From NCBI GenBank assembly GCA_021014325.1, contig CM037472.1:12137063-12201062 (forward strand): DNA of 64,000 bases. The letters are read 5' to 3'. The notes beneath the pieces were generated by a model, which was not told the origin of the DNA, did no database searches, and saw only the letters and a list, made by a program, of their open reading frames with translations. Origin of the DNA: Plazaster borealis (taxonomy: Eukaryota; Echinodermata; Asteroidea; Forcipulatida; Labidiasteridae). Made by a program: the position numbers and the translations under genes. Positions 49,220-61,100 of this stretch are shown in pieces; the first letter of the stretch is position 1; each line of letters opens with the position of its first letter.

Positions 49220-49660
49220 TCCCTTTGTATATAGTGACACGGGCCTGTCCGAAGCAATCGCAATATTGACTATCTTAACACACACGCATCAATCAGTGAG
49301 GATTCCAAATGCATTCGTAGAAAAATACATCCATTTAAATATATATATTTCTCGACTTTCTACAACCCATGCCGCCGGTTGGTTGGCAGCAGCGGCGGAA
49401 GACTCGCTAAATTAAGTTTGGCCGTACTGCGCGACAGGTAAAAAAAAACTAAAAACGCGAGCGCCCTATTGTCTAATTTTCGACGGTACTCCATTTTGTT
49501 TGCAGTCTTGTAATTTCCAAAAAGCATATTTGATCGAAATATCTCTGCGATCGTGGACCTCTCTGAATTAGGACGTAACGCAGCCCTGTGCAAATTTGGC
49601 ATTTCGGTTTACCCTGGCACAGAAAATCTATAGATGGAACTGGCTGGGGTCGCATGAAGG
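49220..49660. other. CpG-dense unique patch
   Basis: CpG density is locally much higher than around it (CCGCCGGTTGG, GCAGCGGCGGAAGA, CTGCGCGACAG, ACGCGAGCGCC). A GTAAAA donor-like site at 49438 and a TTTGTTTGCAG acceptor-like site near 49505 lie 70 bp apart. On the minus strand an ATGGAGTACCG-initiated frame opens near 49493. None of these makes a recognisable protein. A promoter or conserved element is possible. Confidence 0.25.
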
Positions 49661-52560
49661 TTAGCCTTGCCCAGTGAATAAAAACACTTCTGTTGTCAAT
49701 TGTACATGTGATGTCTTAATGACTGTGCATAATTTCAGTCTCTTTTCAACTTTTGGGTGCTTTCTGTCAATACGAATATGTAAGGTGATATTTGCTTATA
49801 TAGTATTGTGAAGTGTGTAAATCACTGGCGTCGAAACTACAGCAATGTTCATAACTTATTATTGATAACCTATCATATTTTTGCGACATATTGTTATATG
49901 AAGTGGACATTCAAAACATGTATTGAACACGTCCGAGCCTAAATCTAAATAAAATTCTTTTTTTTACGAAGCCCATTTATTGTGCCTACATGTATTTGAG
50001 AAATAGTTGACCACTCAAACACTGAAGCGGTATGGTTTGTTGAATGGTGGAGAAAACAAGTACATAGTTTGTATTGATTTATTTATTATGCATCGTCACT
50101 TTGTATACTGTACACCTATGTGAATTTACCACAAAGTATCGCCTTGGATTGCGGGTAAACTGCATATAACCAATGGCTTTCACTTCAGTTCCATCTCATG
50201 CGATAAACTTCCTAAAGTGAAGAGACAGGATATTTGGTCAGTATTATGAGTACTTCCAAAATGGTTTCCTTTAAATTGGATTAAACTATTAAAAGGCTTT
50301 AAAGACTCGGCACGGTTGTTCTTATGGGTAACGCGTTGCGTTGTTGCAAGCTCTCATGGTTCTGACGTTATAAGAGGACACGCTTCATTATTATATAAAA
50401 CAAAAATAATCATTTAAGCAAAACAAACAATAAAATCTACCCAGCTAATGTATATACCTTTAAGCGGTTTCTTAAGCAGCCGTAATTGTACAAATGAAGC
50501 GTAAAACAAACATACTTTGTACCGCAATTGCTATATTCATGGCCATTGCCAATGCGCCATTACTTCAAAACAACGGTAGCCATCATGTGCAATTAGCGCG
50601 CACGATTCGCAGAGATTAGCCGGGGAAATTGAATTATTCAAGGCAGTCGCAATCTGTCTGTAGAATGGGGAACGGCATGTAAGGTAAAGAAGTGAACAGC
50701 AATGTCGCCTCTTGCAAAGGGGAGACAAATTATGACTTTCTCCCCGCTTCTCTTCGTCTGTGTTGTCTTGGACGGCAAAGTGGGGCTGAGGGAAGAGATG
50801 GCTTGGCACCAAGGGGCGAAGGCTAATCAAACGTCCCATTGGGACCGGCCTGATGGACCGGTCCTCCTCTCCACTCTACAACCCACTAGGCATGCTTCTC
50901 TTATTTCCTCTGGTGCAGTCACTCGTACAACTTTGAAATCAATAACCAAACAGTTCTGCTCTTTTATTTTCACTTGTTTTGTATTATCTAGTCTGTTGTT
51001 CTGTATCAGTGACGCTGCTTTTCCTTCTCAAGTGTTTTCTGCCCCGAACGGGTTTTAGGGGCTTTTTGGAATTTATGGTTTACCTAGAGTTTATACCTCC
51101 TGAAAGGTGCCCCTAAGACACGATGTGGCCACCCTAATGTACCAAGAAGATGGAAGGCTGGGGGGCTCAGCCAAATTGGTGCTCAACGGAGATCTTCACT
51201 TAAAACGATTCCCGCGCTCTGGAGAAGAATTTGAACCGGTCTTATTTAGCGGTACAATCTGTCAGGTGATTTCGGAGCATTGTTTTGTTTAATCCAAAAC
51301 CGTGCGTCCCAACATAGTCCAGAGGCGGTGAAAGCGAAGATGCTACCGACGTGTGGTGTGTTCTTTTAAGAAAACATGGCAGTGTCAAGATGGTTGGCAA
51401 ACTTGATACAGGAAACTTTACCCTCATAACCACCATTAGTAATTTCTCGCACGATTAATGCCCCACGCATAATCAGATAGATTATGGTTGGCGTGAATTA
51501 GTTTTTGATGTTGATTACTCTAAAGAGGGCACAGGAGAATCACAATCGGAAGACGTTTTTAGAGACACTGGGTATTTTGAGATTCACTATAAGACAGCTT
51601 TAATGTGATACAGAGTGTCCCCAGTTCTTACTATATCAGCTTTAAAACGGGGTAATCGGGTGTATTATTTGGCCATATTGAGATGTGGAAACCACGAGGA
51701 TGATTTGGGGCACCACTGACGACTTTGCAAACTTATTGCCCCAACTTCTGGGAACAGGCATGCAGAGCCCAAGCCTTTTCACTCAAGCTTGATGTTATAA
51801 TCATGCTACAACCCAAGTATCTCGTCTTGTCGGCTCATCTCTCCTATCCATTCTTCAAAACAGAACAATCTCAGCCGAGGCTGGCAGGTAACAGTCTATT
51901 CTCCTTGTTGAAGGAGTGTCCATTTTGTGTATTTTGAATTCGACAAAGATTGCAACAGCTCAAATTGACTCATCCCAGTACGACAATGTTTTGTGTCAGT
52001 GATAACCAATTTCATTAATCAAACTATAGGACATCGTCATAGGCCCCCCTAGAAACCTGACCTGCACTGTGTTCTGTTTTGAGCAAAAAGTTCACCGAAT
52101 GGTCAGCTGATGGTTGTAGAGGTAACTGATGATTTCAGTAAAAGAGATGTCTTTGTATTTTAAGTGTTGTCGTATAATTTAAAAGTAGCCTACATTTTGG
52201 GAAGCTGTGATTTCCCTCGATTGCTTGAAGCCTGATGCTTCCCTTGATTGGTTGAAACTGTTTGTCATTCTGCATGTCGGGCTGTCTCTGCTTCATTTTA
52301 TATGTACTGCTCCGCATTGGGGATACAGGGCCATTTTCATTGACAACATTTTGTTCAAGGTGTATTTTGTTTAAAAACATATACAGGGAACAGACGGACT
52401 TAAATCACAGGCACATAGAGGAACAATGCCCAGTTGGTTGGAAAGCCCAAAGAGCGTGCTCGCCCTGCACTTTCCATTCTAATGCTTTCATTTCACGCCA
52501 TGTTTCGATCCAAAAGCCCCCGCTATAAAAAAAAGAAAAAAGGAAGTATATAACACCCGG
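49661..52560. other. Intergenic DNA, no gene seen
   Basis: No recognised mobile elements. There is a mildly CpG-rich block at about 50,300-50,900. No ORF with family resemblance; no forkhead-type frame on either strand. Confidence 0.4.
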
Positions 52561-53310
52561 GGCCGTAAATGCAAGAAGAAGAAAATAAGAGGGGGAAAGG
52601 ACCATCCGTTCGCGTTATAATAGGGCCACTTACATCACTTTACGGCTCCAAATCGGACAAATCGCTGCTCCTGTATAGATTTCCAAACCGGATTTCCCTT
52701 TTCATCGGAAAAATAATACTCCAAAAAATATCATTTTGCATGAGGTGAGGAGATAATGAAGCCAGGGCGGCCCCTGTTCCCTTAAAGGGAATGTGGCCCG
52801 TCGATCTTTATCAGATCCAGGCGTCGATATTAGGTTTTGGATTTCCCAACGCTGGCTCTATATAGTAGAGCGAGTGATGATCAAAAACAGGGAGATGATG
52901 ATGTGATGGGGGAGAGTGCGACGGGGATGTGAATTGGGGAGGATGGCGTGGGTGGATAAAGGTACTAAAGAAGCACATATGGCCATCAGGAACGAGCTAT
53001 AGCCGCGTTGACTGGATAGAGGGGTAGTACCGTAGCTAGCTGCTAGCATGAGTAGGCGGGATCGATACGGAGTGGTGCTGAGTGCCTACACAAAGCAGCT
53101 ACATTATGGCCACGGCTCAACGTCGCATTCGTATTCACACTCCCTCTCTCCCTCTATCCCCGGCCAACATCACGACCTTCACTCTGCCCTTACGTCGTCG
53201 CCTCTTGACGCCCTTCACCACTTAGACTACGGCGAGGTGCTCAAACGCTTTAAGTGCCGATTTGGAACAAAGATTCCAAAGCTTCCCTCTTTTCTTTTTA
53301 GATATTGAAT
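52561..53310. other. G+C-richer unique block
   Basis: High-complexity sequence with many CpGs, including a frame from ATG 53048 to 53308 (86 codons, His/Ser-rich). The frame has no recognisable domain and no Kozak or splice evidence strong enough to call an exon. It could be conserved regulatory DNA or a non-coding transcript start. Confidence 0.25.
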
Positions 53311-54069
53311 ATTTATGAGAAGTCTTTTTCGTAGCACCCATCGTAAGTGGCTTTTTAGCCTTGTTTTGGGCAACCTTTAGCAAATGTAAACAGTAACATA
53401 CAAAACAAAATACAATTGGCCAGGGGTATTATGTCCGTCTGCTATGTACAATGTATGAACACTAATTTGGACTTCGAAGAAATTTTGCTGAACTATAAGA
53501 CTTTGTTTAATTAAAATACTGACAGTGTTAGTTAAATTTGTCATGAAAAGGTTGAAAGTAAAATTTACAAAAAGTTAACTGTGAATAACAAAAAACGAAA
53601 AGCCTCGTTTCCTTAGCTGAGGAAAAACAAATCAGAACGCCTTTATACACTAGCCAATAGTTCATTAGAAATGCAGCCAGCTTGGTAGTTTTCTTTCGCG
53701 TACCTACTGCTGGAAACCCGTACGTGTGACCTTTTTATACTATAACAATTTGACTCTTGATAAAAAATACCTTTGATCAGGTTCGAAACTCAGTTATTAT
53801 TGCGATTGTCTAAGCCAAAGGCAGGATTGCCACTGGTTTTGACTTTTCCCTTATACAGGAAGGCCAATCTTGAGTCGATCCCCCGTGGATGTCTTCAAGT
53901 ATGAAGCAAACATGCCCGGGGCTGGATTCACGGTTGATAGCTTGTACCTGAAGACGATTGGGATCGATCAGTCGTCTCCACTGGCATGTAAAGGCCTGCA
54001 TAGAAACTAAGTCTGGTACCCTTCTGGTCTCATAGGGCACAATTCCTCCTCTTCCCTCTAAAGACTTCA
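53311..54069. other. Intergenic DNA, no gene seen
   Basis: Unremarkable unique sequence. Confidence 0.35.
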
Positions 54070-54278
54070 GGGTCATAATTGTTCCGAGTCTAGGGTGCCT
54101 GACCCGTTTCTGAGTCAGTGTGATCCGGAATCTGTGTCAAAATGACCCAGAAATGGGTCAAACTGACGCAAAATCTGAGATAAAATCCCCCCTTTCCTCT
54201 GTGTATAGTTTCTGGGTCATCCTGACCCATTTCAGGGTCAGGGCCCCTTGGATCCGGAATCCGAGTCAATTCTGACCC
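54070..54278. promoter_or_regulatory. Cluster of GGGTCA/TGACCC half-sites
   Basis: Eight half-sites fall in about 210 bp: GGGTCA at 54070, 54155, 54214 and 54235; TGACCC at 54100, 54143, 54223 and 54273. The pair at 54214-54228 forms a perfect palindrome with a 3-bp spacer (GGGTCATCCTGACCC), the geometry bound by steroid/ERR-type receptors. Two GATCCGGAATC blocks (54122 and 54250) show partial internal duplication. Function is inferred from motif density only. Confidence 0.4.
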
Positions 54279-57200
54279 GGGAGTTTTTAGAGTTTTTGAA
54301 AACCCGAAGCCAGTCCGTTCTATCAGATATAAATAGGCGCAGGAATCCAAGTGCACCACAATAGTCACGCACATCTCTTGTTCCCATACAAATCCACACG
54401 ACTGAGACAGAAACAATTAATCAGTCTCCTATAGTGCCAAGTAAGTCTCATAATTTTTTGTATAAAAATAGATAGGGTAATTATTTACCATTAATTTTAT
54501 GCATGCAAACGCCAGTAATTGTCAATTGTATAGAAAGGGTTGATGCCCTATAGTCATTTTGATTAGGTGGATAGTGTATTGTATAATGTTGTTGCCTCCC
54601 TTTGTAGTGTTGAGGTTATCCTTGTCATATGTTGTTGTTGTTCCAGTTTGGGTTTTGTTGTTTCGGTTTTTTTCTTCAAGACCTGCAATCGGTTTTGTTC
54701 ATGTTTGGTTTGATAACATTTTTCAATCAGTTGGGATGGCAGGTTATTCTCCGAACACTCTTGTGCAAAATAACATCGGTGTCATTTATAATCAGCAATG
54801 CTCTACATTGAGTAATTTCAATTTAAATGGTTTTGTTTTGCTTGTGTGTGGCCATTTTGTGGGGGTCTGTCTGTGGTTTTTTTAAATTTTTTATTAAAGC
54901 CATTTCTCGAAGGTCCGTACCATTCGGTCTTCTGAAGCTGACAATTTGAATTGTGTGATTTGTGTGCAGGGTGATTTCAGAACTGAATTGTGGACCGTTT
55001 GAATCCCAGAACGGGGCGAGAGAGAACAACACCGTCTTTAATTACCTCACTATGTAGAAATTCTGCAATAGACACGCGATTTGAGAGCGATTTGTGCTCA
55101 ATAATTAGTTGACTTTAACTCTGTAAGATAAGTATGCATATGTTTACAATGTCTATATTATAAGTGTGTAGATCTTGTAAGACACCCTTGGTCAATCTGT
55201 CCACAGTGTCTTGTTTACGAGGCTCACCAAATCTGTGTGCTAAGTCGTGTATGCTCACCGGTCCTCAACAGATGTCGGTACATATCTCGGGGCGACCGAC
55301 TGACGGGGGGAAAACGAATGTTATTCAGGTGCTGTAGAGCCCCCGTTTTGACGGAGTCTATCCCCCTCACTCTTTCACTCTCTCGTGCCTTCCCTTTTTT
55401 TTCCCCCAACAACCATGTTTTCCTTAGCCGCTGGGCGCGACCATTAAATGCCGTTTGGTCACCATTCATCACGAACAGGATGTAGGGATTGCTTGCATCC
55501 TTATACCCCGCTCCCGGTCTCCTATCCACGGCCATCACACCATCTCTTAGAAAATCTTCTCTTGTTTTTTTTCCCCTTCCATTCCTCTTCCATTTTTAAC
55601 CAAGATGAAATAAAATGGTTTGCTTGAGAAAGGAATAGGATTTACACCCCCCCCCCCCCAATTTCCTTGCAAGTTTTTTTTCTTTCTATGGGTAGACGCA
55701 TTGACAACGCGGGTCCGTTACACGTGTCGTTCATGGAGGCTTGGGGTACTGGAAGATCTACTCTTTGTCCGGGGCACGTATGCTGCGACGCCGGCCAGAC
55801 CCATGGACCCAGGCGAAGGTGCGGAGTCAGATATCGCCCTAACAACCCAGTCCTTTTATTCGACCAATTTCTATGGGAAAACGCCGGCGCAAATCGCTCA
55901 TTTCCGTCTGTGTTTCAGACGGTTGACATGTGTCAATCATCGTCAAGTTTTGTGGAGTTGACGGAGGCTAATCGGGGTTGACCATGACCTATAGGCGTAG
56001 TGCCTTGCAAACGTGTTGCATTCCCACCCCCCCCCCCACAACCTTCCAACAGGGGTACCACCACATTTAGCCCCATACGTCAGTCACTGGCTAATCATGC
56101 ATAGGATACCATAATGCCAAAGATTTGATGTTGTCCAACAAAAAGAGAAGAGCAAAGATGCTTGGATGCACCAACACGATTGCAGTTAGCAGTGCATGAA
56201 ATTTTACACACTTCTGACTATAGATGGAGTTTTAATGAGCAAGGCAAACAAATCTAAATGTGTTTTGGCTTTACGCAGAAAACCACTATAGTTCCTTTTT
56301 TTTTGCAAAGAATTGTCCACCCGAAAGTAAGTTTATGTACACTTTTAATGAGAGGAAAACTGACCTCCATCTGGCCATCTCGAAGCCGAGAGGTTAAGAA
56401 TTAAGAAACTCGCATCCAGTTATCGTTAATAATATTTTTTTTTTAAATTCCTTATAAAGATGACTATGAGTTTTCTGATATAAATGAATTATGAACAATT
56501 CCTTTGTATCATCGCAGATGTTGGCACCAGTGTGTTGTTTTGTAAGGGTATTGACTGTTGTTTTTCTATTATTAATAGAGAACATCTCACGATGGAGTAC
56601 ACACATAGGCTCACTGTTCATTGTTAAATATTCTTCGTCCATCCACGTCAATCCGCCCTGCGTGTTTCGTACTCCATCGGTCCATCTGGATGGTATCCGC
56701 CGTTCAGCATTGTATGATTCTCCCGTAAAATTAAGAACTTTCGGTATAATAATAAGGTACCCGAACGCGCTTTCAGTCAATATTCCACCAGATCATCTCA
56801 TGCAGTGATCGCCAACGGGAGTTCAAAAACAATCCCTCGTAAATATACAAACTGTATATGTCGTTATTTTTTTCGAACAATTCACCATTTGTAGCTGATG
56901 AATCGAGTGTTTGAGACTGTTATGTATAAAAATGTTTAACCTAGCACACACGCACACAGAGAAATCGCTAGGCAATAGTGATGTGTGTTTTCCTTTATAC
57001 GGCTTAAGGCAGTTGCCTTTCATGGCAATCGGATATGAAACCAGCGAAAGCCATTGTGCAATATTTTTTCATAAAGATTTCTGTTTGTGCAGAGACTAAT
57101 GAGGCGAAAATTCTGACTGGCAAAGCTTTTACCCAAAATAAGGTTGTTTCTCTTGAGTGACTAGCCAACAGGCACGGGGCTTGGTGGTCGCGGCTGCGGC

Positions 57201-57989
57201 GTACGGCTGGAGAGAGAGATGGCCGTATATGCTGGGCCGTCATTTCCCTCACGGGTGCGCTCGGGCGCGGGGGGTTCAGAAGACAATTTGCCGAAAGAAC
57301 GAGCAGAATTTCGTTAGTTTTCGTGCCCAGAAGTGTGTTCCGAAATTGGTACGACCACGCAAGGCTTTTCAAATTAACTCCATTTTGTTTAAAGGAATCC
57401 ACTGATAACCGAACACATTAGCCCACATTTAAAATATTTATTGTGCGCCCATTGGTCATTAGAAAATGTTTCCTTTGAACTGAAATTGTTGGGTTTTTTT
57501 TTTTTAAAGAAGCCTGGGCATGTTCTCTTGTAGTGCTAGACCGTTGTCAAGGTACGTCCATCATATGTCTTCCTTTAAGATCTAAGTACCCATATCGAGA
57601 CAGGAAGGGAAATAGTCTGACCCTTTTGCGTATGATAAGAAGTTGGTATTCAGAATTGCTATATAACGTACAGGAACATGACCCGAATGGCAGCAAAACG
57701 ATGGAAACACATCATTCCTACCAATGATTTTCAAAAACAAATTCAGTTTGACACATTTGAACATTAAAACGACAACAGGAACGATGTCTACTGTGCATTT
57801 CAAGGATGTAACGATGAAACAGAATATGCAACCGAAATATTCCATCAGCGTTTCGGTACACTCTGTTCACTTTCAAAATATACTGCTCACTGAACACAAT
57901 TTGTAAAAAAAATCAAACAACGTATGAATCAACAGTAAGAACAATACATCCATCATCACCCTATCTATCGGAACCCCAGAAATAATTGT
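54279..57989. other. Intergenic DNA with CpG-rich unique patches
   Basis: No mobile element was recognised. CpG-richer patches are seen at about 55,230-55,500, 55,690-55,980 and 57,150-57,380. C runs are at 55647-55659 and 56027-56037. Several ORFs exist on both strands in the same places, which points to composition rather than genes. Confidence 0.35.
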
Positions 57990-58192
57990 TCTACAGGGAC
58001 CAATTTCATAGCGCTGATTAAGCACAAAAAGTAGCTAAGCACAACACAATTATGCTTACCAACATATGGTTACCAGCTAAAATGCCATTTCTCATGTACA
58101 ATCTGTGACTGGTATCCTGTCAATTTTTGCTCAGCAGAAACTTTTTAAGCAGAAAATATTGCTTAAGCAGCTCTATGAAATTGAGTCCAGTT
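57990..58192. mobile_element. MITE, GGGCCCAATTTCATAG family
   Basis: The ends are GGGACCAATTTCATAGCGCT and AGCTCTATGAAATTGAGTCC, inverted, 203 bp apart. The interior has AGTAGCTAAGCACAACACAA and CTGTGACTGGTATCCTG. It is the only clear mobile element I recognise in the last 17 kb. Confidence 0.85.
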
Positions 58193-61100
58193 CTCGCAAA
58201 CTCTGAATACAATTTTTTCTCTGTCTGGCTGATGTAAATTAAACCTTCATTGGAGTACACGTAAAATTAATTTGCAAGTTTTGTATTTATTTAAACAATG
58301 TTTTGCAGTTTATTTTTAAGTTTGTGCTGGATAACCTAATTTTTACAGTATACTAAGTTTACCCACAGACCTTCGCCAGTGGCATTCCACTCAAAACAGC
58401 AGGTGGGATGCGATCTCAGTGCTTTTGCACTGCAACTGCACTAAGAAAAAAGTATTCCCTATTATTCAGTTTTCCCTCTTGATATCAAAATACGTCTGGT
58501 TTAAAAGACACTGAGCTTGTTTCAGTTAAGGTCAAGTTGGGACCGTTTTCCCGCCAAAATGAGACAATGAGTCGGGTCATACTCTCTTGTCAAAAATGTA
58601 GGTTTGTTAATAGAGCGGTTTGTGTTGACATGACATGCATTGTTTGTTTGATAATGTGAATTGAAATGCTCTGCACAATCATGCAAATGTTTGGCAATTT
58701 TCACCAATAAGAAAGACGCGACTTTGGTGGTTAACCAAAATAGGAAGTACAGGGTAAAGTTTCTTATTAATAATCCATAATTGTTGTTGAAGGAACTTGA
58801 CAAGTTGTTTGGGGATAACTGTACAAACTCTTGGTTTTGTAAATTTATTTTACTCTCAATGTTCTTTGTGGTACGAAAATATGTCTTGCCCTGACAAGAA
58901 AGTAGTGGGGTGTTTTTTTTTCAGGACGTGCACTGCACGATGTATCTTGTGAAGGGAACCTTTTTCGAACGGCAGCATTGCAACATCACTGAAATGTTAT
59001 CATTAGCCTATTGTGTTACCAGTGCTTGAAAACAAAATTGTTTTAGGAAAAATTTCCCCGCTAGATCTGACTTTCTTAGACCGAGTTATTGAGGCTGCAT
59101 CAATAAAAACTAGGTTGTTGCTTTATCATAATCAATAGGTTGGACAAACTTGCTTTCCGTTTCGAATTGGACTAAAACAAATGCTTTTCCACAAAACATG
59201 CGCTCTTAAAATGTTTATTTCCATTAGTGTATATTTTGAGAAGGCATTGGCGACTTTTTGCAAAATGTTGAAAATGTACCTTAATTCGTCATGTTGGCTA
59301 GAACCGTAAACCACGAGATACCATATAAAAAGGCTTTCTGTGGTGCTGTAAACGACTATTTCATGTTTCCATAAACAAGAGTTTTTAGCCCCACCGTCTG
59401 AATCTGAAGGATGTGATAATATGGAATGCTGAGCATCTAGATTGCCCGATTTAGTAGAGCGACTTGCATTGACGTCTCTATTCTCTGTATGCAAGATATC
59501 TTGACAAGCAAAAGCCGTCGGGAATTCTAGAAATGTGTATTAGGGGGCCACAGATGGAGGTTTTTGGCTGTCAGTGCACACCCAGTCGTCTGTCCTGTTA
59601 TACGCCTGACGATGGAAGGAAGAGGATGATGATTTGGACCCCCGTTTTCCCCGCGAAGATGGTATACAGAGAGAGAGGGGATAGAAGGGGTTTGATGATT
59701 GTCGTGTTTTACAGGTCGTGGCTTGGATGTACCATGGAAACACGATCCTGTGTAAACAGAGGGCCCTGGCAGGGTTTTGCTCACGATATCGATCGCTTGG
59801 GCCATGCTTGGGCGTAGATCGTGGACGAAAATGAACGGTGTAAAAAAAAGAAAAAAACACATAGAGAGGAAAAAGAAAAGATTGGGATGAAGAAAAAACA
59901 CACGTTCGACTGGCGTGGTTTATCACCGGCATTGGGAAAGAGAGGCTTTGGGTAACGCTACCTGGGTTTTTACGGGGTGTTCTGGAACAGTTGGTGGTGT
60001 TTTGGGAGTTGGGGATTTACTGATGAGCGGGCATACAGACAGTCGTATGCGGAGACTGGGGTTAGATCTGTAGTTGTGACTGTTGTTTTATACCTGTGAT
60101 TCAGTTCATGTACATGACGAGTGTTTTGCCTAATATGGTGTTTATTTAGATATTTGATAATATTTTCACCTTTTTTCCTTCACTTTCGGGGATTGTTTGT
60201 TAGCGTCATTTGATTTGTAGAATGGTAGGTTTTAAGATGTAGAGTTTACCATAAACTTCTTGGCAATTAACAGTTGTTCTAACACCCCCCCCCCCCACGG
60301 TTATTCTGCTTTTCTGAATTTCTTCGGTAAGGATTGTAACAAATTAATAAGAAAAGCCAAGTTAAGTAATTTGCCCTTCGTTTCGCTGTTCGAATTGTTG
60401 ACCGTGGATTTATTTCTGAACAGTCATCTCTCCGTCTTGAGTCGACACTAGTTGGGACGAATTTTAATACCAAAGTAACAACACTGTGTCTGGGATTAAA
60501 CTTCATATTTTTCGTTTGAAGTGGCCATCTTATTGGATTTGAATTTCCTGTAATGGTTCAACTCGGCTTACATCAGTCCCGGATGTTACGTCACATAATT
60601 TGACCTTGATTCAAGGGGCTTCGTGTATCAAATGTCAATAATTTCCGGGTCGCTGTGACCTGAAACTGTCACAGACACCTGCGGTCCATAGTTACACGGT
60701 ATCCATAGCCTCTGGGGTGTTTTTCAAACTGCATTAATTTCTGAAAATGAAACCTTTGCATATAGAAAGATAATACGTGTCAGTTGTCACCCACAGTATC
60801 ATCTCAACTCATCCTCATTTCCATTATTCCTTTTTGCGATGTTGCCTCTGTCACTCTTGCTTATCTCAGTTTTTAACTGTCTACTTTTTCTCCCTTATTC
60901 ATGTGGCCTGTTTCTTGCATTGTTCAACGCCTTATTATTTGCTTGATAACGATTTGGGTTTTGTATAATGTGAATGAAAATTAAACAGGCATGTTTTGAA
61001 AATTATCGATGTGGCTGAGGAGTGCAGACGCGTTACAGTGATGTGTAGCAAGAGCACAGTCCCAAAAATCCACCTTTTATTAGTGCCTGGTGACACTTCT

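Noticed and set aside
53048..53308. 86-codon His/Ser-rich ORF in a G+C-rich block
   Set aside because: There is no recognisable domain, no convincing donor site and no neighbouring exon. Kept only as part of the unique block description.
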